Assembly (NCBI RefSeq): GCF_026339995.1
Contig: NZ_JAPEPT010000005.1
Span: 62,001 to 126,000 of the forward strand
DNA length: 64,000 bases
Direction: 5' to 3'
Origin: Streptomyces sp. NBC_01481
GTDB lineage: Bacteria > Actinomycetota > Actinomycetes > Streptomycetales > Streptomycetaceae
The translations under genes were made by a program, and so were the position numbers. The notes under the pieces were generated by a model, which was not told where the DNA came from, did no database searches, and saw nothing but the letters and a program-made list of their open reading frames with translations. Positions within the stretch are counted from its first letter, which is position 1, and each line of letters starts with the position of its first letter. Of the stretch, positions 51,786 through 60,276 are shown one piece after another.

Positions 51786-51875
51786 GAGTACGCACGGCGA
51801 CTGGCGTACGGGGAAGTGACCCCGAGGGAACCGCGCGCGGAAGATCACACGAGGTGCCGCCCGCCTGGGTACCCC
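51786..51875 (+). promoter_or_regulatory. ZTP riboswitch (pfl class) upstream of glyA
   Basis: The two conserved elements of the ZTP riboswitch are present: GACTGGCG (51799-51806) in the first helix, a GGGG-AAGTGA-CCCC hairpin with GAGGGAACC after it, and the 3' pseudoknot element CCGCCTGGGTA (51861-51871). glyA is one of the most frequent targets of this class, which raises one-carbon metabolism genes when ZTP signals folate shortage. The palindrome CGGGACACGTCCCG just downstream may be part of the expression platform. About 115 bases separate it from the glyA ATG. Confidence 0.88.
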
Positions 51876-51990
51876 GGGACACGTCCCGTGTGGTGCCGCA
51901 CGCCCCCTGCCATGGGTGACCCGCCTCTGGCCAGGGACCCCCGAGCGCACCCCGGGACCACGACCGAGACGGATCGCCCCGGAGGACACG

Positions 51991-53259
51991 ATGACTCTTC
52001 CCCTGCCGCACCCCGCCCTTGCCGCCACGGACCCCGAACTGGCGGCACTCGTCGGTGCCGAGGAACAACTTCAGGCCGACACCCTGCGCCTGATCCCCAG
52101 CGAGAACTATGTCTCCCGCGCCGTCCTCGAAGCCTCCGGCACGGTCCTGCAGAACAAGTACAGCGAGGGCTACCCGGGCCGCCGCTACTACGAGGGCCAG
52201 CAGAACATCGACAAGGTCGAGCGGCTCGCCATCGACCGCGCCAAGGCCCTCTTCGGTGTCGAGCACGCCAATGTCCAGCCCTACTCCGGCTCCCCGGCCA
52301 ACCTCGCCGTCTATCTCGCCTTCGCCGATCCCGGCGACACCGTGATGGGCATGGCCCTGCCCATGGGCGGCCACCTCACCCACGGCTGGGGCGTCTCCGC
52401 CACCGGCCGGTGGTTCCGCGGCGTCCAGTACGGCGTACGCCACGACACCGGCCTCATCGACTTCGACGAGGTGCGCGAGCTCGCCCTCAAGGAACGCCCG
52501 AAGATCATTTTCTGCGGCGGTACCGCACTGCCCCGCACCATCGACTTCGCGGCCTTCGCCGAGATCGCCCGCGAGTCCGGCGCCGTCCTGGTCGCCGACG
52601 TCGCCCACATTGCCGGCCTGATCGCGGGCGGCGCCCACCCCTCGCCGGTCCCGCACGCGGACGTGATCTCCACGACCACCCACAAGACCCTGCGCGGGCC
52701 CCGCGGCGCGATGCTGATGTCCCGCGAGGAGCACGCCAAGGCCCTCGACAAGGCGGTCTTCCCCGGCCTCCAGGGCGGCCCGCACAACCAGACCACCGCC
52801 GCCATCGCGGTCGCCCTCCACGAGGCGGCCCAGCCCTCGTTCCGCGACTACGCCCACGCGGTCGTCGCCAACGCCCGGGCCCTCGCCGACGAGCTGCTCG
52901 CCCGCGGCTTCGACCTGGTCTCCGGCGGCACCGACAACCACCTGATCCTGATGGACCTCACCCCCAAGGACGTCCCCGGCAAGGTGGCGGCCAAGGCGCT
53001 CGACCGGGCCGGGATCGTCGTCAACTACAACACCGTCCCGTACGACCCGAGGAAGCCCTTCGACCCCTCCGGCGTCCGCATCGGCACTCCCTCCCTCACC
53101 TCCCGCGGGCTCGGTACGCAGCACATGGCCGCGGTCGCCGAGTGGATCGACCGGGGCGTGACCGCGGCCGGTGCCGGCGACGAGGACGCGCTGGCCGCGA
53201 TCCGCGCGGAGGTGGCCGAGCTGATGGCGGCGTTCCCGGCGCCGGGGCTGAGCGCCTGA
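51991..53259 (+). CDS. glyA: Serine hydroxymethyltransferase
   Basis: A PLP enzyme converting serine and THF to glycine and 5,10-methylene-THF, the main entry of one-carbon units and the substrate supply for folD. The 422-residue protein has LIPSENYVSRAVLEASG, NKYSEGYPGRRYYEG, VQPYSGSPANLAVYLAF and the PLP Lys in STTTHKTLRGPRG. ATG 51991 has GGAGG five bases upstream. A ZTP riboswitch in its leader indicates control by purine/folate status. A long palindromic element follows directly. Confidence 0.96.
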   Translation: MTLPLPHPALAATDPELAALVGAEEQLQADTLRLIPSENYVSRAVLEASGTVLQNKYSEGYPGRRYYEGQQNIDKVERLAIDRAKALFGVEHANVQPYSGSPANLAVYLAFADPGDTVMGMALPMGGHLTHGWGVSATGRWFRGVQYGVRHDTGLIDFDEVRELALKERPKIIFCGGTALPRTIDFAAFAEIARESGAVLVADVAHIAGLIAGGAHPSPVPHADVISTTTHKTLRGPRGAMLMSREEHAKALDKAVFPGLQGGPHNQTTAAIAVALHEAAQPSFRDYAHAVVANARALADELLARGFDLVSGGTDNHLILMDLTPKDVPGKVAAKALDRAGIVVNYNTVPYDPRKPFDPSGVRIGTPSLTSRGLGTQHMAAVAEWIDRGVTAAGAGDEDALAAIRAEVAELMAAFPAPGLSA

Positions 53260-53276
53260 TTGTTCTCCCCTGGGTC

Positions 53277-53500
53277 GTGTCTTCAAAGTCCCGTCTGCCT
53301 GGCGGCGTCTGGCACGCACTCCCCCGTAGCCTTTCGGGCACGGGAGGTGCCCCCATGCTGCGTTGTCGTCAGTCGCCGACGCTCCGCGTGGGCTCTCCCC
53401 CTGCCTTCGGCGGGGGGACCCCCATCCTCCGGCCTGCGATCGCACGCACCAGACGCCGCCAGGCCCGCCCTTCGGGCGGACGACGCTACTTTGAAGACAC
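53277..53500. repeat. Long imperfect palindromic intergenic element (about 224 bp)
   Basis: The outer arms GTGTCTTCAAAGT (53277-53289) and ACTTTGAAGACAC (53488-53500) are perfect reverse complements. Inner arms CCTGGCGGCGTCTGG (about 53298-53312) and CCAGACGCCGCCAGG (53449-53463) are too. Nested hairpins include CCGCCC-TTC-GGGCGG (about 53464-53479). I recall near-identical elements in many Streptomyces intergenic regions. No coding function is seen. Confidence 0.8.
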
Positions 53501-53505
53501 TCCCT

Positions 53506-53542
53506 GGGCGGCCGCCCCGCCCGAACCGCGGGGCGGCCGCCC
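53506..53542. terminator. Strong hairpin between the palindromic element and trpS
   Basis: GGGCGGCCGCCCCGC (53506-53520) pairs perfectly with GCGGGGCGGCCGCCC (53528-53542) over a 7-nt loop. It probably terminates glyA transcription; there is no T run. Confidence 0.65.
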
Positions 53543-53638
53543 GGGCGCGCTGTGTTCCTCGTCTCATTGACCGCGACCGCCCCGCATGGCCACCACCGGC
53601 GGCCGGAGATCGGTTCCGCACCTGAGAGAATGATGAAC

Positions 53639-54652
53639 ATGGCCTCAGACCGACCCCGCGCGCTCTCCGGTATCCAGCCCACCGCAGGCTCGTTCCACCT
53701 CGGGAACTACCTCGGTGCCATCCGCCAGTACGTGGCGCTGCAAGAGACCCACGACGCGTTCTACATGGTCGTGGACCTGCATGCGATCACCGTGCCGCAG
53801 GACCCGGCCGAGCTGCGCGCCAACACCCGGCTCGCCGCCGCCCAGCTGCTGGCCGCAGGTCTCGACCCCGAGCGCTGCACGCTGTTCATTCAGAGTCATG
53901 TCCCCGAGCACGCCCAGCTCGGCTGGATCATGAACTGCCTCACCGGCTTCGGCGAGGCCTCCCGGATGACGCAGTTCAAGGACAAGTCCGCCAAGCAGGG
54001 CACCGACCGCGCCACCGTCGGCCTGTTCACGTACCCGATCCTGCAGGTCGCGGACATCCTGCTCTACCAGGCCAACGCCGTCCCGGTCGGCGAGGACCAG
54101 CGCCAGCACATCGAGCTCACCCGTGACCTCGCCGAGCGCTTCAACGCCCGCTTCGGCGAGACCTTCACCATCCCGGCGCCGCACATCGTCAAGGAGGTCG
54201 CGAAGATCTACGACCTCCAGGACCCGACGATCAAGATGAGCAAGTCGGCGTCCACGCCCAAGGGCCTGATCAACCTGCTCGACGAGCCGAAGGCGACCGC
54301 CAAGAAGGTCAAGAGCGCGGTCACCGACACTGACACGGTCATCCGCTTCGACCCCGCCGGGAAGCCGGGCATCTCCAATCTCCTGACCATCCAGTCCACC
54401 CTCACCGGCAAGACCATCGCCGAGCTGGAGGCGGAGTACGAGGGCAAGATGTACGGGGCACTGAAGACGGACCTCGCCGAGATCATGGTGGACTTCGTCA
54501 CTCCGTTCCGTACCCGTACGCAGGAATATCTGGACGACCCCGAGACGCTGGACTCGATCCTGGCCAAGGGTGCGGAGAAGGCTCGCGCCGTGGCCGCCGA
54601 GACCCTGGCCTCGGCTTTCGACAAGGTGGGGTTCCTGCCGGCGAAGCACTGA
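53639..54652 (+). CDS. trpS: Tryptophanyl-tRNA synthetase
   Basis: Charges tRNA-Trp with tryptophan; class I synthetase. The 337-residue protein has the HIGH-type motif GSFHLGNYLG (His-Leu-Gly), the domain blocks VVDLHAITVPQDP, GEDQRQHIELTRDLAERFN and the KMSKS loop IKMSKSASTPKG. Three in-frame ATGs (53630, 53633, 53639) occur; the last gives the MASDRPR start I remember for Streptomyces TrpS and is chosen, with moderate certainty. I see no T-box in the leader. Streptomyces often encode a second TrpS; this window does not show whether one exists. Confidence 0.95.
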   Translation: MASDRPRALSGIQPTAGSFHLGNYLGAIRQYVALQETHDAFYMVVDLHAITVPQDPAELRANTRLAAAQLLAAGLDPERCTLFIQSHVPEHAQLGWIMNCLTGFGEASRMTQFKDKSAKQGTDRATVGLFTYPILQVADILLYQANAVPVGEDQRQHIELTRDLAERFNARFGETFTIPAPHIVKEVAKIYDLQDPTIKMSKSASTPKGLINLLDEPKATAKKVKSAVTDTDTVIRFDPAGKPGISNLLTIQSTLTGKTIAELEAEYEGKMYGALKTDLAEIMVDFVTPFRTRTQEYLDDPETLDSILAKGAEKARAVAAETLASAFDKVGFLPAKH

Positions 54653-54657
54653 GCACG

Positions 54658-54696
54658 CACAGTTGCGTACCGATTCATCACCGAATCAGCACTGTG
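54658..54696 (+). terminator. Nested hairpin just after trpS
   Basis: CACAGT (54658-54663) pairs with ACTGTG (54691-54696), enclosing GATTC/GAATC (54672-54676, 54683-54687). It begins a few bases after the trpS stop. Confidence 0.45.
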
Positions 54697-54721
54697 TCCA
54701 AGGCCTCTGGCCACACCGGCG

Positions 54722-54748
54722 GTGCAGCCGCCACACTGGCGGCTGCAC
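54722..54748. terminator. 11-bp hairpin between trpS and the 2H phosphoesterase gene
   Basis: GTGCAGCCGCC (54722-54732) pairs perfectly with GGCGGCTGCAC (54738-54748) over ACACT. It is probably part of the trpS termination region. Confidence 0.6.
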
Positions 54749-54778
54749 ACCTAGCTACCGACGACTGAGGAGAACGAC

Positions 54779-55360
54779 GTGGGGACCGTAACGCTCGGCG
54801 TTTCGATCGCGGTCCCGGAGCCCTATGGCAGCCTGCTCCAGGAGCGGCGCGCGGGCTTCGGTGATCCCGCCGCGCACGGCATCCCCACGCACGTCACCCT
54901 CCTCCCGCCCACCGAGGTCGACGCCGAGGCGCTGCCCGCCATCGAGGCGCATCTCGCCGCGGTCGCGACGACCGGCCGCTCGTTCCCGATGCGGCTGTCC
55001 GGCACCGGAACCTTCCGGCCGCTCTCGCCCGTCGTCTTCGTCCAGGTCGTCGAGGGCGCGGCGGCCTGTTCCTGGCTGCAGAAGCGGGTGCGGGACGCCT
55101 CCGGGCCGCTGGTGCGGGAGCTGCACTTTCCGTACCACCCGCATGTGACCGTGGCGCACGGCATCGCCGAGGAGGCGATGGACCGGGCGTACGAGGAGCT
55201 GTCGGAGTACGAGGCGGCCTGGACGTGCGCCTCCTTCGCGCTGTACGAGCAGGGCGCGGACGGCGTGTGGCGCCAGCTGCACGAGTACGCCTTCGGGGGC
55301 GGCATCGCGGCCGTCCCCTCCCAGGGCGCCCCGGTGGACGAGCCCGCCGCCACCCCCTGA
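54779..55360 (+). CDS. 2'-5' RNA ligase superfamily (2H phosphoesterase) protein
   Basis: A 193-residue protein with the two His-x-Thr/Ser motifs of the 2H fold, HVTLLPP (about residue 38) and HVTVAHG (about residue 122). This family opens cyclic or 2'-5' phosphodiesters in RNA or nucleotides; the substrate here is unknown. GTG 54779 follows GAGGAGAACGAC. The C-terminal 20 residues are Pro/Ala-rich. It lies 126 bp after trpS; a link to tRNA repair is possible but not shown. Confidence 0.9.
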   Translation: MGTVTLGVSIAVPEPYGSLLQERRAGFGDPAAHGIPTHVTLLPPTEVDAEALPAIEAHLAAVATTGRSFPMRLSGTGTFRPLSPVVFVQVVEGAAACSWLQKRVRDASGPLVRELHFPYHPHVTVAHGIAEEAMDRAYEELSEYEAAWTCASFALYEQGADGVWRQLHEYAFGGGIAAVPSQGAPVDEPAATP

Positions 55361-55375
55361 CTCCTGCTGCCCTGA

Positions 55376-56131
55376 TCAGAGCGGCAGTCTGCGGAACAGC
55401 GGACGCGGCAGATGCCGCAGCCCCGACATCACCACGCGCATCGCCCCCGGCACCCACACCGTCTCCGACCTGCGCCGCAGCCCGAGCTCGATAGCCGCGG
55501 CGACCGCCTCGGGGGTGGTGGTGAGCGGCGCGGCCGGCAGCCCGGCCGTCATCTTCGTCCGCACGAATCCGGGGCGTACGACCATCACGTGCACACCCGT
55601 CCCGTGCATCGCGTCGCCCAGGCCCTGCGCGAAGGCGTCCAGGCCGGCCTTGCTCGATCCGTAGATGAAGTTCGCGCGGCGGGCGCGCTCACCGGCGGCC
55701 GAGGAGAGCACCACCAGCGAGCCGTGCCCCTGCTGCTGCAGTGCCGCCGCGCACACCAGAGAGGCCGAGAGGGCCCCGGTGTAGTTGGTCTGGGCGACGC
55801 GGACGGCCGCCGGGGGATCGGACTCGTCGTTCGCCTGGTAGCCGAGTACGCCGAAGGCGAGCAGCACCATGTCGATGTCGCCCTCTGCGAAGACCTTGCC
55901 CAGTACCTCCTCGTGGGAGTGGGGGTCCAGGGCGTCGAAGGCGACGGTGCGGACATCGGGCCCGAGGGCGCGGAGCGCGGCCGCCGCGTCCTCCAGGGAG
56001 GGCGCGTGGCGGCCCGCCAGCCGGACGGTGCGGGTGCGGCGGGCGATGAGGCGCCGGGCGGTGGCCAGCCCGATCTCCGACGTGCCGCCGAGGACGAGCA
56101 GGGACTGAGGGGGGCCGAAGGCGTCCTTCAT
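55376..56131 (-). CDS. SDR family reductase, DprE2-like (decaprenylphosphoryl-2-keto-ribose reductase)
   Basis: A 251-residue short-chain dehydrogenase: LVLGGTSEIGLATARRL is the coenzyme loop and YGSSKAGLDAFAQGLG holds the Tyr-x3-Lys pair, with SSAAGERARRANF before it. The sequence resembles DprE2, which reduces decaprenylphosphoryl-2-keto-erythro-pentose to the arabinofuranose donor. Its usual flavin partner DprE1 is not in the window, so it may act on another polyprenyl sugar. It is convergent with the 2H gene. Its start ATG 56131 is followed upstream by GGAGACACCAGCC. Confidence 0.85.
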   Translation of the reverse strand: MKDAFGPPQSLLVLGGTSEIGLATARRLIARRTRTVRLAGRHAPSLEDAAAALRALGPDVRTVAFDALDPHSHEEVLGKVFAEGDIDMVLLAFGVLGYQANDESDPPAAVRVAQTNYTGALSASLVCAAALQQQGHGSLVVLSSAAGERARRANFIYGSSKAGLDAFAQGLGDAMHGTGVHVMVVRPGFVRTKMTAGLPAAPLTTTPEAVAAAIELGLRRRSETVWVPGAMRVVMSGLRHLPRPLFRRLPL

Positions 56132-56178
56132 GGCTGGTGTCTCCTTGGAGGGAGGGGCGGCTCAGGGGAGCGTCGCGC

Positions 56179-56214
56179 GGGGAGCCGGGGAGCCGGGGAG
56201 CCGGGGAGCCGGGG
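56179..56214. repeat. Microsatellite of 8-bp units
   Basis: GGGGAGCC is repeated four times in tandem (56179-56210) plus GGGG, in the divergent gap between the reductase and BrkB genes. Copy number is likely variable between strains. Confidence 0.85.
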
Positions 56215-56382
56215 TGGCGTAGGCGTCGGTCCTGTGGCGGGTGTCGGCGGCGCCATGGCGCTGACCGTATCGCCGCGTATGCCGCAATTCGGCCATGCCT
56301 CACGGGCCCGCCGGAAGGGGTGATTAAACGATTCTGGGGGACCCGGGCGCTGGTGTTGCCGCGTGGAGGGTACGCGTACGAC

Positions 56383-57375
56383 ATGGACTGGCTGATCAAG
56401 CTTCCCGTCATCGGACCGCTCGCCGTCCGGCTGATGCGCACCCACGCCTGGCGTTCGTACGAGACGCTCGACCGGGTGCACTGGACGCGGCTGGCTGCCG
56501 CGATCACCTTCATCAGCTTTCTCGCGCTCTTCCCGCTGATCACCGTGGCCGCGGCGGTCGGTGCGGCGCTGCTCGACCAGCAGCAGCTGACCAAGCTCGA
56601 GAACAAGATCTCCGAGCAGGTGCCGGGCATCTCCGACCAGCTCGACATCAACTCCCTGGTCGACAACGCGGGCACGATCGGACTGGTCGCGGGCGCGCTG
56701 CTGCTCGTCACCGGCATCGGCTGGGTCGGCTCGATGAGGGACTGCCTGCGGGTCGTCTGGGGGCTGGACGACGAGGAGGAGGGCAACCCCGTACTGCGCA
56801 AGCTCAAGGACGGGATCGTCCTGCTCGGTCTCGGCGCGACCGCGCTGGCCTCGATCGCCGCGTCCGGCCTCGGCTCGACCGCCGTCGGCTGGAGCGCCGA
56901 CCGGCTCGGCATCGACAAGGGCGGTGCCGGTGGCGTACTGCTCCAGGTCGCGGGCATCGGGATCGCCGTCGTCGCCGACTTCCTGCTGCTGCTGTATCTG
57001 CTGACACTGCTGCCGGGTGTGCAGCCGCCGCGCCGCCGCCTGATGGTGGCGGGACTGCTCGGCGCGGTCGGCTTCGAGATGCTCAAGCTGCTGCTCGGCG
57101 GCTATATGCGGGATGTCGCCTCGAAGAGCATGTACGGCGCCTTCGGCGTCCCGGTCGCCCTGCTGCTGTGGATCAACCTCTCGGCGAAACTACTGCTGTT
57201 CTGCGCCGCCTGGACGGCGACGCAGAGCAAGGAAGCTCTCGACGAGGCGAGCGACGACGCCGTCGACGAGCTAGCGACGGCGCAGCGGCCAGCGGCGGTT
57301 GACGAGGAAGACCCCGGCCGCCAGCACCACCAGCGCCCCGCCCGCGACGGCGAGCGCGATACCGATGCCTCCTGA
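56383..57375 (+). CDS. YihY/BrkB family membrane protein
   Basis: A 330-residue protein with about six TM helices, for example LAAAITFISFLALFPLITVAA (split), TIGLVAGALLLVTGIGWVGS and LLLLYLLTLLPGV, and the YihY/BrkB blocks GSMRDCLRVVWG and YGAFGVPVALLLWINLSAKLLLF. Its function is unclear; the old RNase BN name is obsolete. ATG 56383 begins MDWLIKLPVIG. The last 35 residues (Asp/Glu/Arg/Gln-rich) overlap the convergent carboxypeptidase gene by 105 bases and do not look conserved. Confidence 0.9.
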   Translation: MDWLIKLPVIGPLAVRLMRTHAWRSYETLDRVHWTRLAAAITFISFLALFPLITVAAAVGAALLDQQQLTKLENKISEQVPGISDQLDINSLVDNAGTIGLVAGALLLVTGIGWVGSMRDCLRVVWGLDDEEEGNPVLRKLKDGIVLLGLGATALASIAASGLGSTAVGWSADRLGIDKGGAGGVLLQVAGIGIAVVADFLLLLYLLTLLPGVQPPRRRLMVAGLLGAVGFEMLKLLLGGYMRDVASKSMYGAFGVPVALLLWINLSAKLLLFCAAWTATQSKEALDEASDDAVDELATAQRPAAVDEEDPGRQHHQRPARDGERDTDAS

Positions 57376-58476
57376 GCTCTCCTTCGCGGCGGCCGTCTTG
57401 GCCGGTGCGCCGTTGTTGGCCGGTTCGTTGCCGTTGGCAGGCGTTGTCGCGGACCTCGGCGCGACCAGCTCGCCGACCGGAGTCACCTTCCCGGCCGCCG
57501 CGAAGCCCCAGTCGAGCAGCCGTCCCGCCTCCTTGTAGACGGCCTGGCCCTCGCCGGAGTCCGGGTTCATGACGGTGACGAGCAGCACCTTGCCGTTCCG
57601 CTCGGCGACACCGGTGAAGGTCGCGCCGGCGTTGGTGGTGTTGCCGTTCTTGACGCCCGCGATGCCCTTGTACGGGGAGATGCCGTAGTCGCCGGTGAGC
57701 AGGCGGTTGGTGTTCTGGATCTCGAAGGTCTCGCGCGCCTTGCCCGGCTTCTGCTCGCCCGGGAACTTGGCGCTCGCCGTCGCGCAGTACTCGCGGAAGT
57801 CCTTCTTCTGCATGCCGCTGCGGGCGATGAGGGTCAGGTCGTACGCGGAGGAGACCTGGCCGGCGGCGTCGTACCCGTCGGGAGAAACGACATGCGTGTC
57901 GAGCGCCTGGAGCTCGTCGGCGTGCGCCTGCATGTCCTGGACGGTCTTGGGAACGCCGCCGTTCATCTCGGACAGCACATGCACCGCGTCGTTGCCGGAA
58001 CGCAGGAAGACGCCGAGCCACAGATCGTGGACGGAGTACGAGTGGTTCTCCTTGACCCCGACCAGGCTGCTGCCCTCGCCGACGCTCGCGAGCTCCTTCG
58101 GGGCCACCTTGTGGATCTCGGTCTTGGGCAGCCGGGGCAGCACGGTGTCCGCGAACAGCATTTTGAGCGTGGACGCGGGCGGCAGCCGCCAGTGCGCGTT
58201 GTGGGAGGCCAGCACTTCCCCGCTCTCGGCGTCCGCGACGATCCAGGACCGGCCGCTCAGATCCTTCGGCAGCACAGGCGCGCCCGGGCCGAGGCTGACC
58301 TGGGTGCCCGCCCTGCCGAGCTGGGTCCCGCCGACGGTGGACATGGAAGCCGGTGGGTTCGGGTGTTGTTTGCCTGCCTTGTTGTCAGGGCCGGCGGCCG
58401 ACGCGGGCGCGACGGCGAGTGCGGGCAGCAACGTGGCGGCGGTGACCGTCAGCGCGGTCTTCTTCAGAGCAGACAC
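57271..58476 (-). CDS. D-alanyl-D-alanine carboxypeptidase (PBP5-like, membrane-anchored)
   Basis: A secreted serine D,D-carboxypeptidase that trims the terminal D-Ala from peptidoglycan stems. The 401-residue protein has a signal peptide (from GTG 58476, VSALKKTALTV to APASAA). The catalytic motif SxxK is STLK (Ser102, Lys105), SxN is SGN in FLRSGNDAV, and the third motif is KNG in GVKNGNTTNAG where KTG is more usual. A C-terminal TM anchor (GIALAVAGGALVVLAAGVFL) ends in a basic tail. The open frame continues far upstream, but the signal peptide fixes the start region. Its 3' end overlaps the BrkB tail by 105 bases. Confidence 0.92.
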   Translation of the reverse strand: MSALKKTALTVTAATLLPALAVAPASAAGPDNKAGKQHPNPPASMSTVGGTQLGRAGTQVSLGPGAPVLPKDLSGRSWIVADAESGEVLASHNAHWRLPPASTLKMLFADTVLPRLPKTEIHKVAPKELASVGEGSSLVGVKENHSYSVHDLWLGVFLRSGNDAVHVLSEMNGGVPKTVQDMQAHADELQALDTHVVSPDGYDAAGQVSSAYDLTLIARSGMQKKDFREYCATASAKFPGEQKPGKARETFEIQNTNRLLTGDYGISPYKGIAGVKNGNTTNAGATFTGVAERNGKVLLVTVMNPDSGEGQAVYKEAGRLLDWGFAAAGKVTPVGELVAPRSATTPANGNEPANNGAPAKTAAAKESSGGIGIALAVAGGALVVLAAGVFLVNRRWPLRRR

Positions 58477-58597
58477 GGACGAGAACGTACAGGGCAGTGA
58501 AGAAAATATTCTCATCAGCTCGATGACCCGCCGGGGGGACCGCCGGGACAGCCCACCCCGAAGAACCCGGTCGGAGGACGGGCGCGATACTGAGTCC

Positions 58598-58849
58598 ATG
58601 AAGCTCAGCCGCCCCGTCTCCTGGTTCCTGCTCGCGTTCGGGGTGTGGAGCTGGTTCATCTGGATCACTTTCGTCAAGAACCTGTGGAAGGACGGCAGCG
58701 GGCTCGCCTTCGACGACGCGGGTGACCCGACCGGGTACTTCTGGGTCCATCTCGTGCTCGCCATTACGTCCTTTGTTCTGGGGACGGTCGTCGGGGTGAT
58801 CGGGTTGCGTGGCGTTCGGGCGTTGCGCCGAGAAACGCCTCAGGAATAG
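58598..58849 (+). CDS. SCO4848 family membrane protein
   Basis: An 83-residue protein with two TM helices (about residues 8-26, WFLLAFGVWSWFIWITFV, and 48-70, WVHLVLAITSFVLGTVVGVI) joined by a charged loop with KNLWKDGSG. It matches the small actinobacterial family named after S. coelicolor SCO4848. Function unknown. ATG 58598 follows GGAGGACGGGCG at a longer spacing. The metallophosphoesterase gene begins 11 bp after its stop, so the two are likely cotranscribed. Confidence 0.9.
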   Translation: MKLSRPVSWFLLAFGVWSWFIWITFVKNLWKDGSGLAFDDAGDPTGYFWVHLVLAITSFVLGTVVGVIGLRGVRALRRETPQE

Positions 58850-58860
58850 GGGAGCTGTCC

Positions 58861-60276
58861 GTGCTGGTGGTCGTCCTGCTTGTGGTGGTCGCGGTCGTCG
58901 CCGTGTTGGCGGGCGTGCACTGGTACGTCTGGCGACGGCTCGTCCGCGACACGACCGCGCGCGGGGGCGTGGCGCGCCGGGTGGGCACGGCGGCGATGTG
59001 GGTGCTGCCGCTGCTGTCGGTGGCGGCGCTGGTCTCGGGGCGGGCGGGGGCGCCGTTCTGGCTGGAGCGGGTGGTGGCATGGCCGGGGTATCTGTGGCTG
59101 GCGGTGCTGCTGTATCTGGTGCTGGGGCTGGTGGTGGGGGAGCTTGTGCGGCCGCTGCTGCTGCGCCGGGGCAGGGTGAGTTCCTCCGCCCCGCCCCTCC
59201 TCGAAACCGGTGGCCAGGGCCCCCGGACCCTTGAGCCGTCGCTGCCCGCTGGCTCCGCCGGTGCGACCCGTACCGACGCGACCGAGGCGTCCGTGGGGAC
59301 GGCTCCCGCCGAAGCCCGCGACGCGGGTACGACCGCAACGGCGTCCGCCGAGGCGTCCGCCGGGACCGTCCGTACCGACGCGACCGTGGCGTCCGCCGGG
59401 GCGACCCGTACCGACGCGGCCGCAGGCCCCGGTGCCGGCGGGCAACGTACCCTCTCGCGGCGACTGTTCGTCTCGCGTGTCGTCGGCGGCGCCGCCGCCT
59501 CCGTCGCCCTGGGGACCGTCGCCCACGGGACCTACGGCGTCCTCCGCGGGCCCCGAGTGAAGCGCGTCACCGTACCGCTCGCCCGGCTTCCGCGTGCCGC
59601 CCACGGATTCCGGATCGCCGTGGTCAGCGATATTCACCTCGGGCCGATCCTCGGGCGCGGGCACACCCAGCGGATCGTCGACACCATCAACGCCACCTCC
59701 CCCGACCTCGTCGCCGTCGTCGGGGACCTTGTCGACGGCAGTGTGGCGGACCTCGGGCCCGCCGCCGAGCCGCTCGCGCGGCTCACCTCGCGCTACGGGT
59801 CCTTCTTCGTGACCGGAAACCACGAGTACTTCTCCGGCGCCGAGGCATGGGTCGACCACGTCCGTGAGCTCGGGCTCAGGCCGCTCCAGAACGAGCGCGT
59901 CGAGATCGGCGCCTTCGATCTCGCCGGGGTCAACGACGTCGCGGGCGAGATCGAGGGCGACGGCCCCGATTTTGGCAGGGCGCTCGGCGACCGGGACCGT
60001 TCCCGCGCGTCCGTGCTTCTCGCGCATCAGCCCGTCGTCATCCATGACGTAGTCGAGCACGGCGTCGACCTCCAGCTTTCCGGCCACACCCACGGCGGCC
60101 AGCTCTGGCCGGGCAACTACCTCGCCGCCCTCGCCAATCCGACCGTCGCGGGGCTCGAACGGTACGGAGACACCCAGTTGTTCGTGTCGCGGGGAGCGGG
60201 CGCATGGGGCCCGCCCGTGCGCGTCGGGGCTCCCTCGGACATCACCGTCGTACAACTCGCCTCCCGCCACGCATAA
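58861..60276 (+). CDS. Membrane-anchored metallophosphoesterase with internal Tat-like motif
   Basis: A 471-residue protein. The N-terminus has three TM helices (residues about 1-22, 42-58 and 75-95). A disordered Thr/Ala linker with repeated ATRTDA units follows (about 130-190), then SRRLFVS (about 198) with a hydrophobic stretch and the catalytic domain (about 245-460). The metal sites are VVSDIHLG, VGDLVDG, GNHEYF, LAHQP and SGHTHGG, the full calcineurin-like set. SRRLFVS resembles a twin-arginine signal although it is internal, and B. subtilis YkuE, a related enzyme, is a Tat substrate. GTG 58861 follows GGGGAG. The substrate is unknown. Confidence 0.92.
   Translation: MLVVVLLVVVAVVAVLAGVHWYVWRRLVRDTTARGGVARRVGTAAMWVLPLLSVAALVSGRAGAPFWLERVVAWPGYLWLAVLLYLVLGLVVGELVRPLLLRRGRVSSSAPPLLETGGQGPRTLEPSLPAGSAGATRTDATEASVGTAPAEARDAGTTATASAEASAGTVRTDATVASAGATRTDAAAGPGAGGQRTLSRRLFVSRVVGGAAASVALGTVAHGTYGVLRGPRVKRVTVPLARLPRAAHGFRIAVVSDIHLGPILGRGHTQRIVDTINATSPDLVAVVGDLVDGSVADLGPAAEPLARLTSRYGSFFVTGNHEYFSGAEAWVDHVRELGLRPLQNERVEIGAFDLAGVNDVAGEIEGDGPDFGRALGDRDRSRASVLLAHQPVVIHDVVEHGVDLQLSGHTHGGQLWPGNYLAALANPTVAGLERYGDTQLFVSRGAGAWGPPVRVGAPSDITVVQLASRHA

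Noticed and set aside
50460..52028. 120-residue N-terminal extension of rocD
   Set aside because: It runs through the glyA ZTP riboswitch region in antisense and is not protein-like; GTG 51665 has a proper ribosome site.
53543..53638. T-box leader before trpS
   Set aside because: The conserved GGTGG-ACCGCG-type T-box sequence is not seen.
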